In this document: in pieces, positions 1 through 10,850 of the stretch | How positions within the stretch are numbered: the first letter of the stretch is position 1 | Layout: each line of letters opens with the position of its first letter | Assembly: GCA_902559815.1 (NCBI GenBank) | Contig: CACEJE010000006.1 | Location: 10,001 to 63,243 of the forward strand | Direction: 5' to 3' | Length of the DNA: 53,243 bases | Source: an uncultured Thiothrix sp. | GTDB lineage: Bacteria; Pseudomonadota; Gammaproteobacteria; Poriferisulfidales; GCA-002705445 | Translations under genes and position numbers: made by a program | The notes under the pieces: generated by a model | Told to the model about the DNA's origin: nothing | The model's database searches: none | What the model saw: only the letters and a program-made list of their open reading frames with translations

Positions 1-2
1 TT

Positions 3-494
3 TTACGAGCACCTATAGATTTTTACAGAATTTCTTCTCACTTCAATAGAAAAAGGCTTCATCCAATATTTAAGACTGTAAGGCCGCATTTAGGCACGGA
101 TTATGCTGCACCAAAAGGTACGCCTATATATTCTACTGGTGATGGTACAATTATCTTTAAAGGCAGAAAAGGTGGTTACGGTAAAACGATAATAATTAAA
201 CATGGGAATATTTATACTACCTTATATGCACATATGTCTAAATATAAAAAAGGTATGCATGTCGGGAAAAAAGTTAAGCAAAAACAAATTATAGGTTATG
301 TAGGTTCAACAGGATATTCAACTGGTCCACACCTGCATTATGAATTCAGAGTAAGAGGAAAACACAAAGATGTAATGAAAGTAAAATTTAAAAAAGGAAA
401 AAAATTAAATAGTAAAAGTATAATTAAAATGAAAGAAAACCATAAATTAAACGAAACAATTTATCTATGGCTAAGAAATAATTACTCAATATGA
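3..494 (+). CDS. M23/LytM-type peptidase, C-terminal part (5' end outside window)
   Basis: Frame open from window start; translation includes HLGTDYAAPKGTPIYSTGDG and ...STGPHLHYEFRV (zinc motifs HxxxD and HxH). The ORF-track Met at 234 is internal. Confidence 0.88.
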   Translation, partial: LRAPIDFYRISSHFNRKRLHPIFKTVRPHLGTDYAAPKGTPIYSTGDGTIIFKGRKGGYGKTIIIKHGNIYTTLYAHMSKYKKGMHVGKKVKQKQIIGYVGSTGYSTGPHLHYEFRVRGKHKDVMKVKFKKGKKLNSKSIIKMKENHKLNETIYLWLRNNYSI

Positions 495-498
495 AAAA

Positions 499-1641
499 AT
501 GAATTATAAAGATTTATATATAGGGATTTTGACAGGCACAAGTATGGATTCAATAGATTGTGGAATATTTCATTATAATGATAATGAATATAAAATGATT
601 GCCTTTTATGAAAATAATTATCCAGATGATCTAAAAAAAAGAGTTATAAAAAATTATGAAAATTTAAAAAAAGGTCAAAAAAATAGTGTTTTGGATACTG
701 AATTTTCTAAGTTATATGCTAAATATATAAATAAAATACTAATTAAGGAAAACATATCCTCAGCTGACGTTAGAGCGATTGGTATGCACGGACAAACTAT
801 TTCTCATGGTAAACGTAATGGTAAAAATTTTTCTATACAAATTGGATGTCCTGATACTTTAAAAAAAGCAACAAATATATCTGTGATATCAAACTTTAGG
901 CAAACAGATATTGAAAATGGTGGTGAAGGCGCACCCTTAGCTCCGCTGTACCATAATTATATATTTCAACACAAAAGTAGAAATAGAGCTATCATAAATA
1001 TTGGGGGTATTGCCAACATATCATTTATTCCAAAATTTAATTCAAAATTAGCAATCAAAGGATTTGATGTAGGGCCCGGCAATACATTGATAGATTTGTG
1101 GGCTAACGAAAAGTTTCAAATAAAATATGATAAAAATGGCGACATAGCAAAAAAAAATAATATCAATAAAAAACTTTTAAATTTGTTATTAGATGATAAA
1201 TACTTTTCACATAATACAAATACTAAAAGTACTACCACTGAATATTTTTCAAGAGAATGGGTGGCGGAAAAATTAAATAAATTAAATATTAAAAATTTAG
1301 ATGATGGTGACATTCTAGCTACTCTAACTGAACTTACGGCAGTGACAATTTTTAAAGCTATTAGTAAGTATGAAAATATTGATGATGTATATATTTGCGG
1401 TGGTGGAGCATTTAATAAAACTATTTTAGACAGTATTAAGGAAAAAATTTCTTGCCATCAAAATAAAAATAAAATAAAACCTATAACCGTAGAATCTACT
1501 TCAAAAATAAATATTAATCCAAAAAGTGTCGAATCTGGTTTATTTGCTTGGCTTGCGTATAAAAGAATTAAAAATAATGAACTTGACTACTCCAGAATAA
1601 CTGGATCGAAAAAAGTAAAAACTGTTGGCATTATTTACTAA
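499..1641 (+). CDS. anmK: Anhydro-N-acetylmuramic acid kinase
   Basis: GILTGTSMDSIDCGIF start, IGMHGQTISH, FDVGPGNTLIDLW, ICGGGAFN motifs. Confidence 0.93.
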   Translation: MNYKDLYIGILTGTSMDSIDCGIFHYNDNEYKMIAFYENNYPDDLKKRVIKNYENLKKGQKNSVLDTEFSKLYAKYINKILIKENISSADVRAIGMHGQTISHGKRNGKNFSIQIGCPDTLKKATNISVISNFRQTDIENGGEGAPLAPLYHNYIFQHKSRNRAIINIGGIANISFIPKFNSKLAIKGFDVGPGNTLIDLWANEKFQIKYDKNGDIAKKNNINKKLLNLLLDDKYFSHNTNTKSTTTEYFSREWVAEKLNKLNIKNLDDGDILATLTELTAVTIFKAISKYENIDDVYICGGGAFNKTILDSIKEKISCHQNKNKIKPITVESTSKININPKSVESGLFAWLAYKRIKNNELDYSRITGSKKVKTVGIIY

Positions 1642-1644
1642 GTT

Positions 1645-2016
1645 TTATGTAGAAAACGATGACCCGCATCCACAGGTAGTTGTAGCATTAGGGTTTTTAA
1701 TTACAAATTGTGACCCTTCCAAATCTTCTTTATAGTCTATTTCAGCTCCAGAGAGATATTGGAAACTCATTGGATCAACTAATAATGTTACGCCGTTCTT
1801 TTCAATTTGGGTATCGCCGTCCTGGATGTTTTCATCAAATGTAAAACCGTATTGGAATCCAGAGCATCCTCCTCCAGACACAAATACTCTTAATTTAAGA
1901 GAATCATTTTTTTCTTCTTCAATTAAATCTTTTACTTTATTAGCAGCTGCATCTGTAAAAATTAAAAGATCATTACCGTTATAATTTGTTAAGTCTACTT
2001 GCGAAGTTTCTGACAC
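1645..2016 (-). CDS. erpA: Iron-sulfur cluster insertion protein ErpA
   Basis: A-type carrier: [13 protein letters not shown] ... [12 protein letters not shown]. Confidence 0.9.
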   Translation of the reverse strand: MSETSQVDLTNYNGNDLLIFTDAAANKVKDLIEEEKNDSLKLRVFVSGGGCSGFQYGFTFDENIQDGDTQIEKNGVTLLVDPMSFQYLSGAEIDYKEDLEGSQFVIKNPNATTTCGCGSSFST

Positions 2017-2038
2017 AATATTCTCCGTTTAATGTTAA

Positions 2039-2440
2039 TTAAGTAATTGTATTACTATTTTCCTTAGATTCAATATCTATTTTGTGTAGGTCTAACTCTT
2101 CTGCTGAATTACATACTATCAGCCTTCCATCAACTTTTGCACCAACCTCCATTTCTATAGATTTATAATATATATCGCCTTTTATAAGGGCATCTGAGCC
2201 CAATTGTAATAAATCATATGCATAGACATTACCATTTACGGTACCATTAATAGCTAAATTTGTACCATCAACATAACCTTTAACTTTCGATTTATTGTTT
2301 ATATAAAGCATAGATTTAGCACTTTTATCAGCAACTAAAGATCCATCTACTGAAGCTTCAAGGTGCATAGTTCCCTTATAGAATATATTGCCAACTATAG
2401 AGACATCTGAACCTATTAGTGTATTTATTTTTTCAGCCAT
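2039..2440 (-). CDS. Bactofilin family (polymer-forming) protein
   Basis: Short repetitive beta-helix-like sequence GSDVSIVGNIFYKGTMHLEASVDGSLVA...GTVNGNVYA. Confidence 0.8.
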   Translation of the reverse strand: MAEKINTLIGSDVSIVGNIFYKGTMHLEASVDGSLVADKSAKSMLYINNKSKVKGYVDGTNLAINGTVNGNVYAYDLLQLGSDALIKGDIYYKSIEMEVGAKVDGRLIVCNSAEELDLHKIDIESKENSNTIT

Positions 2441-2445
2441 AATAT

Positions 2446-3195
2446 TTAGTTAGGTTTTAAATTGTATACATGCTTGTAATTATATATCTTACCATTACAT
2501 TGTACATCAATATATAATGCGATAATTTCAATTCCAGCGGGCAAATTAACAGCACCTTCTAATTTTAAATAATTTTTAAAAGATATACTATTATTGGATA
2601 AATTTATTTTTTTTCTTTTAATTGATTTATTATTTTTTTTTATAAAACCATCAATGTAAAATTTATAATTACCCTTAATTTTTTTTTCACTTACATTAGA
2701 AAGCAAAAGAAAAGAATAATTTAAAATACTATTTTTTTTAGCAATACTTGTTTTTACTTGACTTATTGAAATAGGCTCCTTATTTTCTTTACCGTTTAAA
2801 AGAAATTTATAATAATTAATGTCTCTATTAAGTTCTAAAATTTTTTCATCTTTTTCAAATAATCTTGATTGTATTTCTTCAGCTGTTGCAATTTTAAATT
2901 TTACTGCATCTGTATACTTATTAAATATTCCACTAATTTCCTTATTATTATCTTCAAGCTTTTTTATATATAGGGTTTTTTTATCTAAAATATTCTTTAG
3001 TTCATTGACTTGATTGTTTAAAATATAATTTCTCTCATAAGAACTCTTTAAATTACTTAGTAAAAAATTATTTGAAAAATAAATAAAAATAACCGAAGCT
3101 AAAATAACTAGTATAAAGATTATAGTAAATTTTATATATACTGCCTTTTTTGAGGCTATATACAGATTATTATTTTTTAAAAATTTATTACTCAT
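2446..3195 (-). CDS. Membrane-anchored coiled-coil protein, DUF6776-like
   Basis: Single N-terminal TM, coiled coil, C-terminal beta region with INYYKFLLNG...NLPAGIEI; adjacent to the bactofilin gene. Confidence 0.55.
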   Translation of the reverse strand: MSNKFLKNNNLYIASKKAVYIKFTIIFILVILASVIFIYFSNNFLLSNLKSSYERNYILNNQVNELKNILDKKTLYIKKLEDNNKEISGIFNKYTDAVKFKIATAEEIQSRLFEKDEKILELNRDINYYKFLLNGKENKEPISISQVKTSIAKKNSILNYSFLLLSNVSEKKIKGNYKFYIDGFIKKNNKSIKRKKINLSNNSISFKNYLKLEGAVNLPAGIEIIALYIDVQCNGKIYNYKHVYNLKPN

Positions 3196-4202
3196 TTTAA
3201 TGATGTTTTTTCATCAACTCCTAACATTAAATTCATATTTTGAATTGCTTGCCCTGCCGCCCCTTTTAAGAGATTATCTATTGCTGAAACTATTATAAGT
3301 TTATTTTTTTTATTCGCGTGACAAGAAATTGAAACATTATTTGTATTAACTACATCTTTTAGTTCTACAATTTTTGATTCCTCTATATTTATAAAGAATT
3401 CATTTTCATAAAAATTTTTATAAATATTTATAATTTGCTTTTCTGAAATTTTTTCAGTCAAATCTACATATATTGTTTCTATAATTCCTCTGTACACTGA
3501 GAGAACGTGAGGTGTAAAAGTCAATTCAATTGGATTATTTGAAGCTTTACTTAGCTCTTGTGAAATTTCAATTTGATGCCTATGTTGAAAAATATTATAT
3601 GGTATAAGATTATTTTTAATTTGACTTCCTAGCCCAGAATCAATTTTTTGTTTTCCGGCTCCACTAAATCCTGACTTTGCGTCTACTATTATTGTTTTAT
3701 GATCTATAACATTATTTTTCAATAAAGGATAAATTGCTAGTATAGCAGCAGTTGGGTAACATCCCGGGTTGGCTATTATTTTTGATGCCTTAATTTTTTC
3801 TCTATTTAACTCAGTTAAGCCATATACTACATTACACAAATCTTCTGGATGTAAATGTTTTATTTTATAAAAATTTTCCCAATCTTTTTCTGAATCTAGT
3901 CTGAAGTCTGCTGCTAAATCAATTACTTTAGTTCCTGATTTCATTAAAGCGTCATAATACTTCATTACAGTTCCGTTAGGACAAGCAAAAAAAACCAGAT
4001 CATAATTTTCAAAATTTATATCATTAAAATTATTTAAAACATCATCATGTTCTATTAAGTCATTTGAAAATTCTTTAATCTTTTTTCCTGCATTGGTAAA
4101 AGAAAATAAATCTACTTTCTCAATACTTTTGTGTTTTTTGATTAGTTTTACTAACTCTGTTCCAGTTATTCCAGATGCTCCAACTATTGCAATTTTAAAC
4201 AT
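3192..4202 (-). CDS. argC: N-acetyl-gamma-glutamyl-phosphate reductase
   Basis: MFKIAIVGASGITGTELVKLI, ANPGCYPTAAILA; start trimmed to internal Met (track start 4253 looks too long). Confidence 0.92.
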   Translation of the reverse strand: MFKIAIVGASGITGTELVKLIKKHKSIEKVDLFSFTNAGKKIKEFSNDLIEHDDVLNNFNDINFENYDLVFFACPNGTVMKYYDALMKSGTKVIDLAADFRLDSEKDWENFYKIKHLHPEDLCNVVYGLTELNREKIKASKIIANPGCYPTAAILAIYPLLKNNVIDHKTIIVDAKSGFSGAGKQKIDSGLGSQIKNNLIPYNIFQHRHQIEISQELSKASNNPIELTFTPHVLSVYRGIIETIYVDLTEKISEKQIINIYKNFYENEFFINIEESKIVELKDVVNTNNVSISCHANKKNKLIIVSAIDNLLKGAAGQAIQNMNLMLGVDEKTSLK

Positions 4203-4280
4203 TTTTATCTCTTTTTTTTGGTTTAGTATAATTATACATATATTTGGCGTCAAAAATATTGTAAATAATAATCTAAATTT

Positions 4281-4934
4281 TTAAGCTTTTTTTGTCTTTA
4301 CAGGCTTTTTTCTGCCTGGATAACAAAGAGTACATATTTTGCAACTTAATCCAAAACAACTTCTTGCCTTACAATATTCCCTTCCATAAAATATTATTTG
4401 CAAATGCAGCTTATTCCACGATTTTTTTGGAAATATATTCTTTAAATCCTTTTCTGTTTGCACTACATTTTTCCCACTTGTTAAACCCCATCTTTGTGCC
4501 AACCTGTGTATATGCGTGTCAACGGGAAATGCTGGATGACCAAAACCTTGTGACATCACAACACTTGCTGTCTTGTGTCCAACACCCGGTAGTTTCTCTA
4601 GCTCTTCAAAACTTTCAGGAACTTTTCCATTAAAATCTTTATAAATGATTTTTGAAAGATTTGATATTGCTCTAGATTTTTTTGGAGCTAAACCACAAGG
4701 TTTGATAATCTTATAAATTTCTTCTGTATTAAGTTTACTCATATCTAAAGGATTATTAGCTTTTAAGAAAAGATTTGGGGTAATTTTATTGACCCTCTCG
4801 TCTGTACACTGTGCGCTTAAAAGAACAGCAATTAATAATTCATAAGTATTCCTATGTTTTAAAGGTATAGGTGTATTTGGATATATTTTATTCAAATTTT
4901 TAAGAATAATTGCTGCTCTATCTTGTTTTTTCAT
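4281..4934 (-). CDS. nth: Endonuclease III
   Basis: LPGVGHKTASVVMSQGFGHPAFPVDTHIHRLAQRWG and C-terminal 4-Cys Fe-S motif CKARSCFGLSCKICTLC. Confidence 0.95.
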   Translation of the reverse strand: MKKQDRAAIILKNLNKIYPNTPIPLKHRNTYELLIAVLLSAQCTDERVNKITPNLFLKANNPLDMSKLNTEEIYKIIKPCGLAPKKSRAISNLSKIIYKDFNGKVPESFEELEKLPGVGHKTASVVMSQGFGHPAFPVDTHIHRLAQRWGLTSGKNVVQTEKDLKNIFPKKSWNKLHLQIIFYGREYCKARSCFGLSCKICTLCYPGRKKPVKTKKA

Positions 4935-4966
4935 TATTACTTAATGTTAATATTTAGATATATAGT

Positions 4967-5422
4967 GTGAATTTTATTATAATTATACATATAATGATAA
5001 GTATGATGCTAATTAAAACATTACATATATTTTTTATGACAGCTTGGTTTGCGGGTCTTTTTTATTTACCAAGACTATTTGTTTACCACTCTATGGCAGA
5101 TGATAAAATAAGCCTTGATCGATTCATTGTTATGGAAAAAAAGCTACTTTATGGAATTATGACCCCGAGTGGTATTTTAACAATTTTTTTTGGTCTTTTA
5201 TTAACATATTTTTATTACCCAATTTATCTTGAGCAAACTTGGTTAGCGCTAAAAATGCTTTTAGTAGCAATTCTAGTCTTTTATCATATTTGGTGTATAA
5301 ATTTATATAAAGATTTTTCAAAAAATGAAAACAAACATTCTCATATTTGGTACAGATGGTTTAATGAATTTCCAGTAGTAATTTTAATATCAATTATCGC
5401 ATTGGCTATATATAAGCCATGA
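4967..5422 (+). CDS. hemJ: HemJ-type protoporphyrinogen oxidase (UPF0093/CopD-like membrane protein)
   Basis: KTLHIFFMTAWFAGLFYLPRLFVYH, MTPSGILTIFFG, multi-TM, RWFNEFPV. True start may be a later Met. Confidence 0.82.
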   Translation: MNFIIIIHIMISMMLIKTLHIFFMTAWFAGLFYLPRLFVYHSMADDKISLDRFIVMEKKLLYGIMTPSGILTIFFGLLLTYFYYPIYLEQTWLALKMLLVAILVFYHIWCINLYKDFSKNENKHSHIWYRWFNEFPVVILISIIALAIYKP

Positions 5423-5424
5423 TT

Positions 5425-5898
5425 CTAATTATCTAAAATTGGTAACAGTTCTTTTAATGCTTGCGTGTACACATTTTTTTTAAAATCAATTACAACTTCT
5501 AGTGGCTTATTTGGCGATGTCCATTGCCAGTCATCAAATTCTGGTCTATTAGATTTATTTAAAATTATACATTTATCGCTAGATGTTAGCCTTAGTAAAA
5601 ACCAAATTTGCTTCTGGCCTAAACACAATTGATTATTTGTTTTTCTTTGGTATTTTTTTGGCAAATCATATTTTAACCAATTTTTTGTTTTACCTAAAAT
5701 TAATACATCATTTGCTTCTAGCCCTACTTCCTCAAACAATTCTCTATACATAGCCTTTTCAGGAGACTCATTCTCAATAAAACCGCCTTGTGGAAATTGC
5801 CAAGAATTTTCTCCATATCTTTTACACATTAAAAGTTTATTTTTAGAGTTGCATATAATAATTCCAACATTTTTTCTATAACCTTTACTATCAATCAT
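5425..5898 (-). CDS. rppH: RNA pyrophosphohydrolase (Nudix)
   Basis: MIDSKGYRKNVGIIICN, WQFPQGGFIENESPEKAMYRELFEEVGL Nudix box. Confidence 0.93.
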   Translation of the reverse strand: MIDSKGYRKNVGIIICNSKNKLLMCKRYGENSWQFPQGGFIENESPEKAMYRELFEEVGLEANDVLILGKTKNWLKYDLPKKYQRKTNNQLCLGQKQIWFLLRLTSSDKCIILNKSNRPEFDDWQWTSPNKPLEVVIDFKKNVYTQALKELLPILDN

Positions 5899-5961
5899 AT
5901 TATTTCCAAATATAATATTAATTAATACATATTACATAAGATATAATATAAAATAAACATT

Positions 5962-6618
5962 ATGAATATAGCTTTATTTGATTTAGACAATACTCTTATT
6001 AAAGGAGATAGCGACCACGAGTGGGGTAATTTCCTTGTTGAAAATAACTACGTAGACAAAAAATCATATAAAATAAAGAATGATTATTTTTTTGAGCAAT
6101 ATAAAAAAGGTGTTTTATGCCCTAAAGAATTTGCAAAATTTTCATATGAACCCTTAACAAAATATGATTATGAAAATCTATTGATGATGCGTAAAAATTT
6201 TTTTAAAGAAAAAATAAAGCCTTTGGTTTTACCTAAAGCACAAGCATTAATCAAGAAACATAGGGATAATAACGATGTTATAGCTATAGTAACATCTACA
6301 AATTCCTTTATTTCAAAAATTTCTGCTGAATTCTTTAATATTAATCATCTTTTAGCAAGTGAGCCAGAGTTTATTAATAATAAGTTTACTGGCAACCTAG
6401 TTGGTGAGCCCTGTTATCAAGATGGAAAAGTATCAAAAGTTAAAGAATGGATAAAAAATAATAAGTTAAAAAACTCTAAAGATATTTATTTTTATACGGA
6501 TTCGCACAATGATATAAAGTTACTTGAGTTCTCAACTGTTCCTATAGCTGTAGATCCAGATAACATTCTTAAAAAAATATCTATTGAAAATAATTGGAAT
6601 ATAATAAGTCTTAGATAA
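5962..6618 (+). CDS. HAD-IB family phosphatase (SerB-like)
   Basis: FDLDNTLIKGDSDHEWGNFL, VTSTNSFI, YTDSHNDIKLLE motifs. Confidence 0.85.
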   Translation: MNIALFDLDNTLIKGDSDHEWGNFLVENNYVDKKSYKIKNDYFFEQYKKGVLCPKEFAKFSYEPLTKYDYENLLMMRKNFFKEKIKPLVLPKAQALIKKHRDNNDVIAIVTSTNSFISKISAEFFNINHLLASEPEFINNKFTGNLVGEPCYQDGKVSKVKEWIKNNKLKNSKDIYFYTDSHNDIKLLEFSTVPIAVDPDNILKKISIENNWNIISLR

Positions 6619-6621
6619 ATA

Positions 6622-7527
6622 TTATAATAATTTTTTTATCTCATTCGATAATGTGTGATTCTGTGTTCCGTAATGACTGACTTTTAATGCACCTAAAGCA
6701 GATGACAATTCACCAATCTTCTCAATTGGCATTTTATTCATAATCCCATAAATCAAACCTGCTCTATATGCGTCGCCGCATCCAGTTGGGTCCTTTGCAT
6801 CACTAATTTTTTTTGTAGGAATATTATGTATATTTTCTTTATCGTAAATTACCGAACCATCTTTTCCCTTAGTTACAATTAAAATTTTACCCTGCTGGGT
6901 GATATCTTTATAATTTATTCCAGTAACTTCATTGTAAAGTTTAAATTCGTAATCATTCATAATAATCCAATTAGCATTATCTGAAAAAAATATTAACTCA
7001 TCACGATTAAACATTGGCATTCCTTGCCCTGGGTCAAATACATAAGGAATTTTCATATCTATTAATTGTTTTGTGTGCTCGAGCATTCCATTTCTACCAT
7101 CAGGGGATATTAGTCCAAGAACTATTGATTGATCATCTGGAATTATTAATTGATTAGAATATTGCATTGCACCTGGGTGAAATGTTGTAATTTGATTTGA
7201 TTGATTATCGGTAGTTATATATGCCTGCGCTGTATAGCTATCCTCAATGACTTTAATAAAATCAGTTATGATGTTATTTTTTTTCATCCAGTCTAAGTAT
7301 GGTTGTGCATCCTTACCAAGAGTTCCTAGAGCTATAGCGTTGCAGTTAATTAGACTACAGTTATATATAATATTCCCCGCACATCCTCCAAATTCCCTTC
7401 TTAAGCTATCACAAAGAAAAGAAACATTTATATTATCAAGTTCAGTAGCAATCAAGTGGTCCTTGAAAGCTTTTTCAAAACTCAAAATATTGTCATAAGC
7501 GAAAGAACCGCAGACAACAGCTTTCAT
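6622..7527 (-). CDS. PfkB-family carbohydrate/nucleoside kinase (adenosine kinase-like)
   Basis: REFGGCAGNIIYN, DPTGCGDAYRAGLIYGI. Confidence 0.85.
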   Translation of the reverse strand: MKAVVCGSFAYDNILSFEKAFKDHLIATELDNINVSFLCDSLRREFGGCAGNIIYNCSLINCNAIALGTLGKDAQPYLDWMKKNNIITDFIKVIEDSYTAQAYITTDNQSNQITTFHPGAMQYSNQLIIPDDQSIVLGLISPDGRNGMLEHTKQLIDMKIPYVFDPGQGMPMFNRDELIFFSDNANWIIMNDYEFKLYNEVTGINYKDITQQGKILIVTKGKDGSVIYDKENIHNIPTKKISDAKDPTGCGDAYRAGLIYGIMNKMPIEKIGELSSALGALKVSHYGTQNHTLSNEIKKLL

Positions 7528-7609
7528 ATAATAATCTCCAAAATTTTAAACTATAATAATAATAAGTATATTATACTATATGTTATACATATAAAGATTT
7601 AATTAACAA

Positions 7610-8383
7610 ATGAAGAAAAAGAAAATTATACTCCTTATTGGAGGTCATGATCCAACCGGTGGAGCAGGAATTGGAGCAGATATTGAAACTGCCAGTTACT
7701 TTAATTTTCATAGCCTATCAATTTTAACGTGCTCAACAATTCAAAATAGTAACGGAGTATATAAAATAAATAACATGCCAAAAAATTATATATACGAATC
7801 ATATAAAAAAATAATTGAAGAATTTAAAATAAATGTCATTAAGATAGGATTATTACCATCTATACAGTCTTCAAGTGAAGTATTAAAGATAATAAATGAT
7901 AAAAAACTTAAAAACATACCTATAATTGCTGATCCTATTATAAGATCTGGCAGAAATAATATTTTAAATTCAAATAAAAATTTAAAATTTCTTATTGAAA
8001 ATATATATCCAAAAGTCAAATTAATAACACCAAATTTTTATGAATATGAACAACTAAAAAAATTTACAGATAATTTTAAGAAAAATAAATTTAAGAATAT
8101 TTTAATCACAAATTATGAAAATAGCACAAAAACAATTACGTTAAAATTAAAAAAAAATAGTGTTACTAAGCAAAAAAGTTATTTTATAAAAAAATATAAT
8201 AAAGACTTTCACGGCACAGGGTGCACTTTTTCTACAGCATTAGCTTGTAATATTGCAATGAAAAATAGTATAGAAAATTCTATAGACATTTCTTTAGATT
8301 ATATTTCTAAAACATTAAAAACATCAACAGTATCTGGATTAAGCCAAGATTATTTGAATAGAACAACAAAATGGTTTACTTAA
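7610..8383 (+). CDS. thiD: Hydroxymethylpyrimidine/phosphomethylpyrimidine kinase
   Basis: GGHDPTGGAGIGADIET, ADPIIRSGRN, FHGTGCTFSTALACN. Confidence 0.9.
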   Translation: MKKKKIILLIGGHDPTGGAGIGADIETASYFNFHSLSILTCSTIQNSNGVYKINNMPKNYIYESYKKIIEEFKINVIKIGLLPSIQSSSEVLKIINDKKLKNIPIIADPIIRSGRNNILNSNKNLKFLIENIYPKVKLITPNFYEYEQLKKFTDNFKKNKFKNILITNYENSTKTITLKLKKNSVTKQKSYFIKKYNKDFHGTGCTFSTALACNIAMKNSIENSIDISLDYISKTLKTSTVSGLSQDYLNRTTKWFT

Positions 8384-8985
8384 TGAAAGGCATATATGCA
8401 ATACTAGATGAGGGTAACTTTAATTTTAAAAAATTAGATATCTATATACATAAAATGATTGATATGAAAATTAAATTCTTCCAAATAAGAATAAAATCCT
8501 CAATTACTAAAGAAAAAATAAATGCTATCAGGAAAATAAAAAAATTGTGTTTAGAAAAAAATTGTATACTTTTAATAAATGATAATATTGAATTAGCTAA
8601 AAATTTAGATTTAGATGGAATTCATATAGGTGCAAATGATATTGATATAATAAATGCTAGGAGGATACTAGGAGAAAAAAAAATTATAGGTGTTTCTTGC
8701 TATAATAATGTTAAGTTAGCCTTACAAGCAGAAGAACGAAATGCCTCATACGTATCATTTGGCAGTTTATATAAAACCAAAACTAAAGAAAAACCTGTAG
8801 AATTAGAAATAAAAACTGTAAAAGAAGCTAAAAATGTTATAAAAATTCCTATTTGTGTAATAGGAGGTATTAATAAAGATAATATTCATAAGGTAATTAA
8901 ATTAAATTGTGATCTAATTGCTATATCGAACGGTTTATCGTCTATTGACAAGATAAATAAAATATCAAAAATATATTATGGTTAA
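8383..8985 (+). CDS. thiE: Thiamine phosphate synthase
   Basis: FQIRIKSS, LLINDNIELAKNLDLDGIHIGANDI, ISNGLSS; start placed at the TAATG overlap with thiD. Confidence 0.88.
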   Translation: MKGIYAILDEGNFNFKKLDIYIHKMIDMKIKFFQIRIKSSITKEKINAIRKIKKLCLEKNCILLINDNIELAKNLDLDGIHIGANDIDIINARRILGEKKIIGVSCYNNVKLALQAEERNASYVSFGSLYKTKTKEKPVELEIKTVKEAKNVIKIPICVIGGINKDNIHKVIKLNCDLIAISNGLSSIDKINKISKIYYG

Positions 8986-10279
8986 AAATAAAAAAATTTC
9001 AAAAAAAGCATTTGATGAATCCAATAAATATTTTCCTGGAGGAGTAAATTCGCCCGTAAGAGCTTTTAAAAATGTTAACTCATTGCCAGTTTTTATAAAA
9101 AAGGGTAAAGGTTCATATATATATGATTTAGATGGAAATAAATATATTGATTATATAGGGTCTTGGGGTCCTATGATCCTTGGTCATGCAGATAAAAGTG
9201 TGATCAGTTCAATTCAAAAAGTTGTAAAAAATAGTACTAGTTTTGGTGCCCCAACATTATTAGAAACAACATTGGCAAAGTTAATTAAAAGAAGTTTTCC
9301 TGCAATGGAAAAAATGAGAATGACAAGTTCAGGAACTGAAGCGACAATGAGTGCTATAAGATTAGCAAGAGGTTGTACAAAAAGAGATAAAATCATAAAG
9401 TTTGAGGGTTGTTATCACGGTCACGTAGATTCTTTATTAGTAAATGCAGGATCAGGTGCTGCAACATTTGGAGTTACGTCATCACCAGGAATTCCAAATG
9501 ACTTAACAAAACATACAATGTCACTTGAATATAATAATCTCGAACAAGTTGAAAATTGTTTTAAACGATATGGTGCAAAAATTGCTTGTGTTATTGTTGA
9601 GCCAATTGCTGGAAATATGAATTGCATAATCCCTAGTAAAAAGTTTTTAAAAAAATTAAGAACTTTATGTAATAAATATAAAACTATACTAATATTTGAT
9701 GAAGTGATGACTGGATTCAGAGTTGCAAGAGGTGGTGCACAGGAAGTATTTGGAATTGAGGCTGATATAACAACTTTAGGAAAAATTGTAGGTGGTGGTA
9801 TGCCAGTAGGTGTTTTTGGCGGGAAAAGAAAATATATGGACCAATTAGCTCCAAATGGTCCAATTTATCATGCTGGAACACTATCTGGAAATCCGGTAGC
9901 TATGACAGCTGGTATAAAGACAATTGAAATGTTATCAAAAAAAAGTTTTTATGTTAATTTGGAAAATAAAAATAAAAAGCTTATAAACGGATTATGTGCC
10001 TTAGCAAAAAAACATAATATTGACTTTACTGGAAACTATGTAGGCGGTATGTTCGGGTTCTTTTTTACAAAAAACAAAAAGATTTGTAATTTTGAAGATG
10101 TATCTAATTGCGATAAAATACTTTTTGAAAAATTTTTTAAAATAATGCTCTCGAAAGGCATATATTTTGCCCCCTCCTCATTTGAAGCAGGATTTATATC
10201 TATAAAACACTCAGATAAGGATATTAACTACACATTACAGTGTGCTGATGAAACTTTTAAAATGATGTCGAATATATAA
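8978..10279 (+). CDS. hemL: Glutamate-1-semialdehyde 2,1-aminomutase
   Basis: FPGGVNSPVRAFKNV, SSGTEATMSAIRLARG, FEGCYHGHVDSLLV, LGKIVGGGMPVGVFGG. Confidence 0.96.
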   Translation: MVKNKKISKKAFDESNKYFPGGVNSPVRAFKNVNSLPVFIKKGKGSYIYDLDGNKYIDYIGSWGPMILGHADKSVISSIQKVVKNSTSFGAPTLLETTLAKLIKRSFPAMEKMRMTSSGTEATMSAIRLARGCTKRDKIIKFEGCYHGHVDSLLVNAGSGAATFGVTSSPGIPNDLTKHTMSLEYNNLEQVENCFKRYGAKIACVIVEPIAGNMNCIIPSKKFLKKLRTLCNKYKTILIFDEVMTGFRVARGGAQEVFGIEADITTLGKIVGGGMPVGVFGGKRKYMDQLAPNGPIYHAGTLSGNPVAMTAGIKTIEMLSKKSFYVNLENKNKKLINGLCALAKKHNIDFTGNYVGGMFGFFFTKNKKICNFEDVSNCDKILFEKFFKIMLSKGIYFAPSSFEAGFISIKHSDKDINYTLQCADETFKMMSNI

Positions 10280-10280
10280 T

Positions 10281-10850
10281 TTATATAGTTTTTTTTGAAT
10301 CAATATAATCTTTAATTCTATAAAGTCTAACCAAATAATCCTCTGTTTCTAATAAATTTTGCTTTTCATTGAGCGGCATAGGTAATATTTCTGCAAGTCT
10401 AGAGCCTACCCAACCTGACTCAGTAAAATATTTTGGGGCATCATCGTGATAAAATTTTGGGTACTGCTCTAAAATATTTTTTAAAAAGTCTGAATATGGC
10501 ATTAATTCTTTCGGAATATCCTTGAAATTAGGCTCATCCATTTCCACAACATTTGCTGTTATTAAGTTATCTGGTTGCACATTATGATTTAATATCTGAA
10601 ATCTACACTTACCTCTTACCGTTATTCCTAGCAAACCATCTTGCATTTGCTCCCAATCAGCTATTTTGCAATATGTTCCAATACTATAAAATCCTTCATT
10701 TGATTTTGTTAAAGATATACCAAAACCTGAATTATTTTTAACGCAATTTTTTACCATATCTAAATATCTAGTTTCAAAAATCCTTAAAGGCATATATCCG
10801 CCAGGAAAGGTAATGGAGCTTAAAGGGAATATAGGTATATTATTTTCCAT
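10281..10850 (-). CDS. LON peptidase substrate-binding domain protein
   Basis: IPIFPLSSITFPGGYMPLRIFETRYLDMV. Confidence 0.85.
   Translation of the reverse strand: MENNIPIFPLSSITFPGGYMPLRIFETRYLDMVKNCVKNNSGFGISLTKSNEGFYSIGTYCKIADWEQMQDGLLGITVRGKCRFQILNHNVQPDNLITANVVEMDEPNFKDIPKELMPYSDFLKNILEQYPKFYHDDAPKYFTESGWVGSRLAEILPMPLNEKQNLLETEDYLVRLYRIKDYIDSKKTI

Noticed and set aside
7528-7609. TPP riboswitch upstream of thiD
   Set aside because: The gap is short and AT-rich; no CTGAGA-type TPP core was found.
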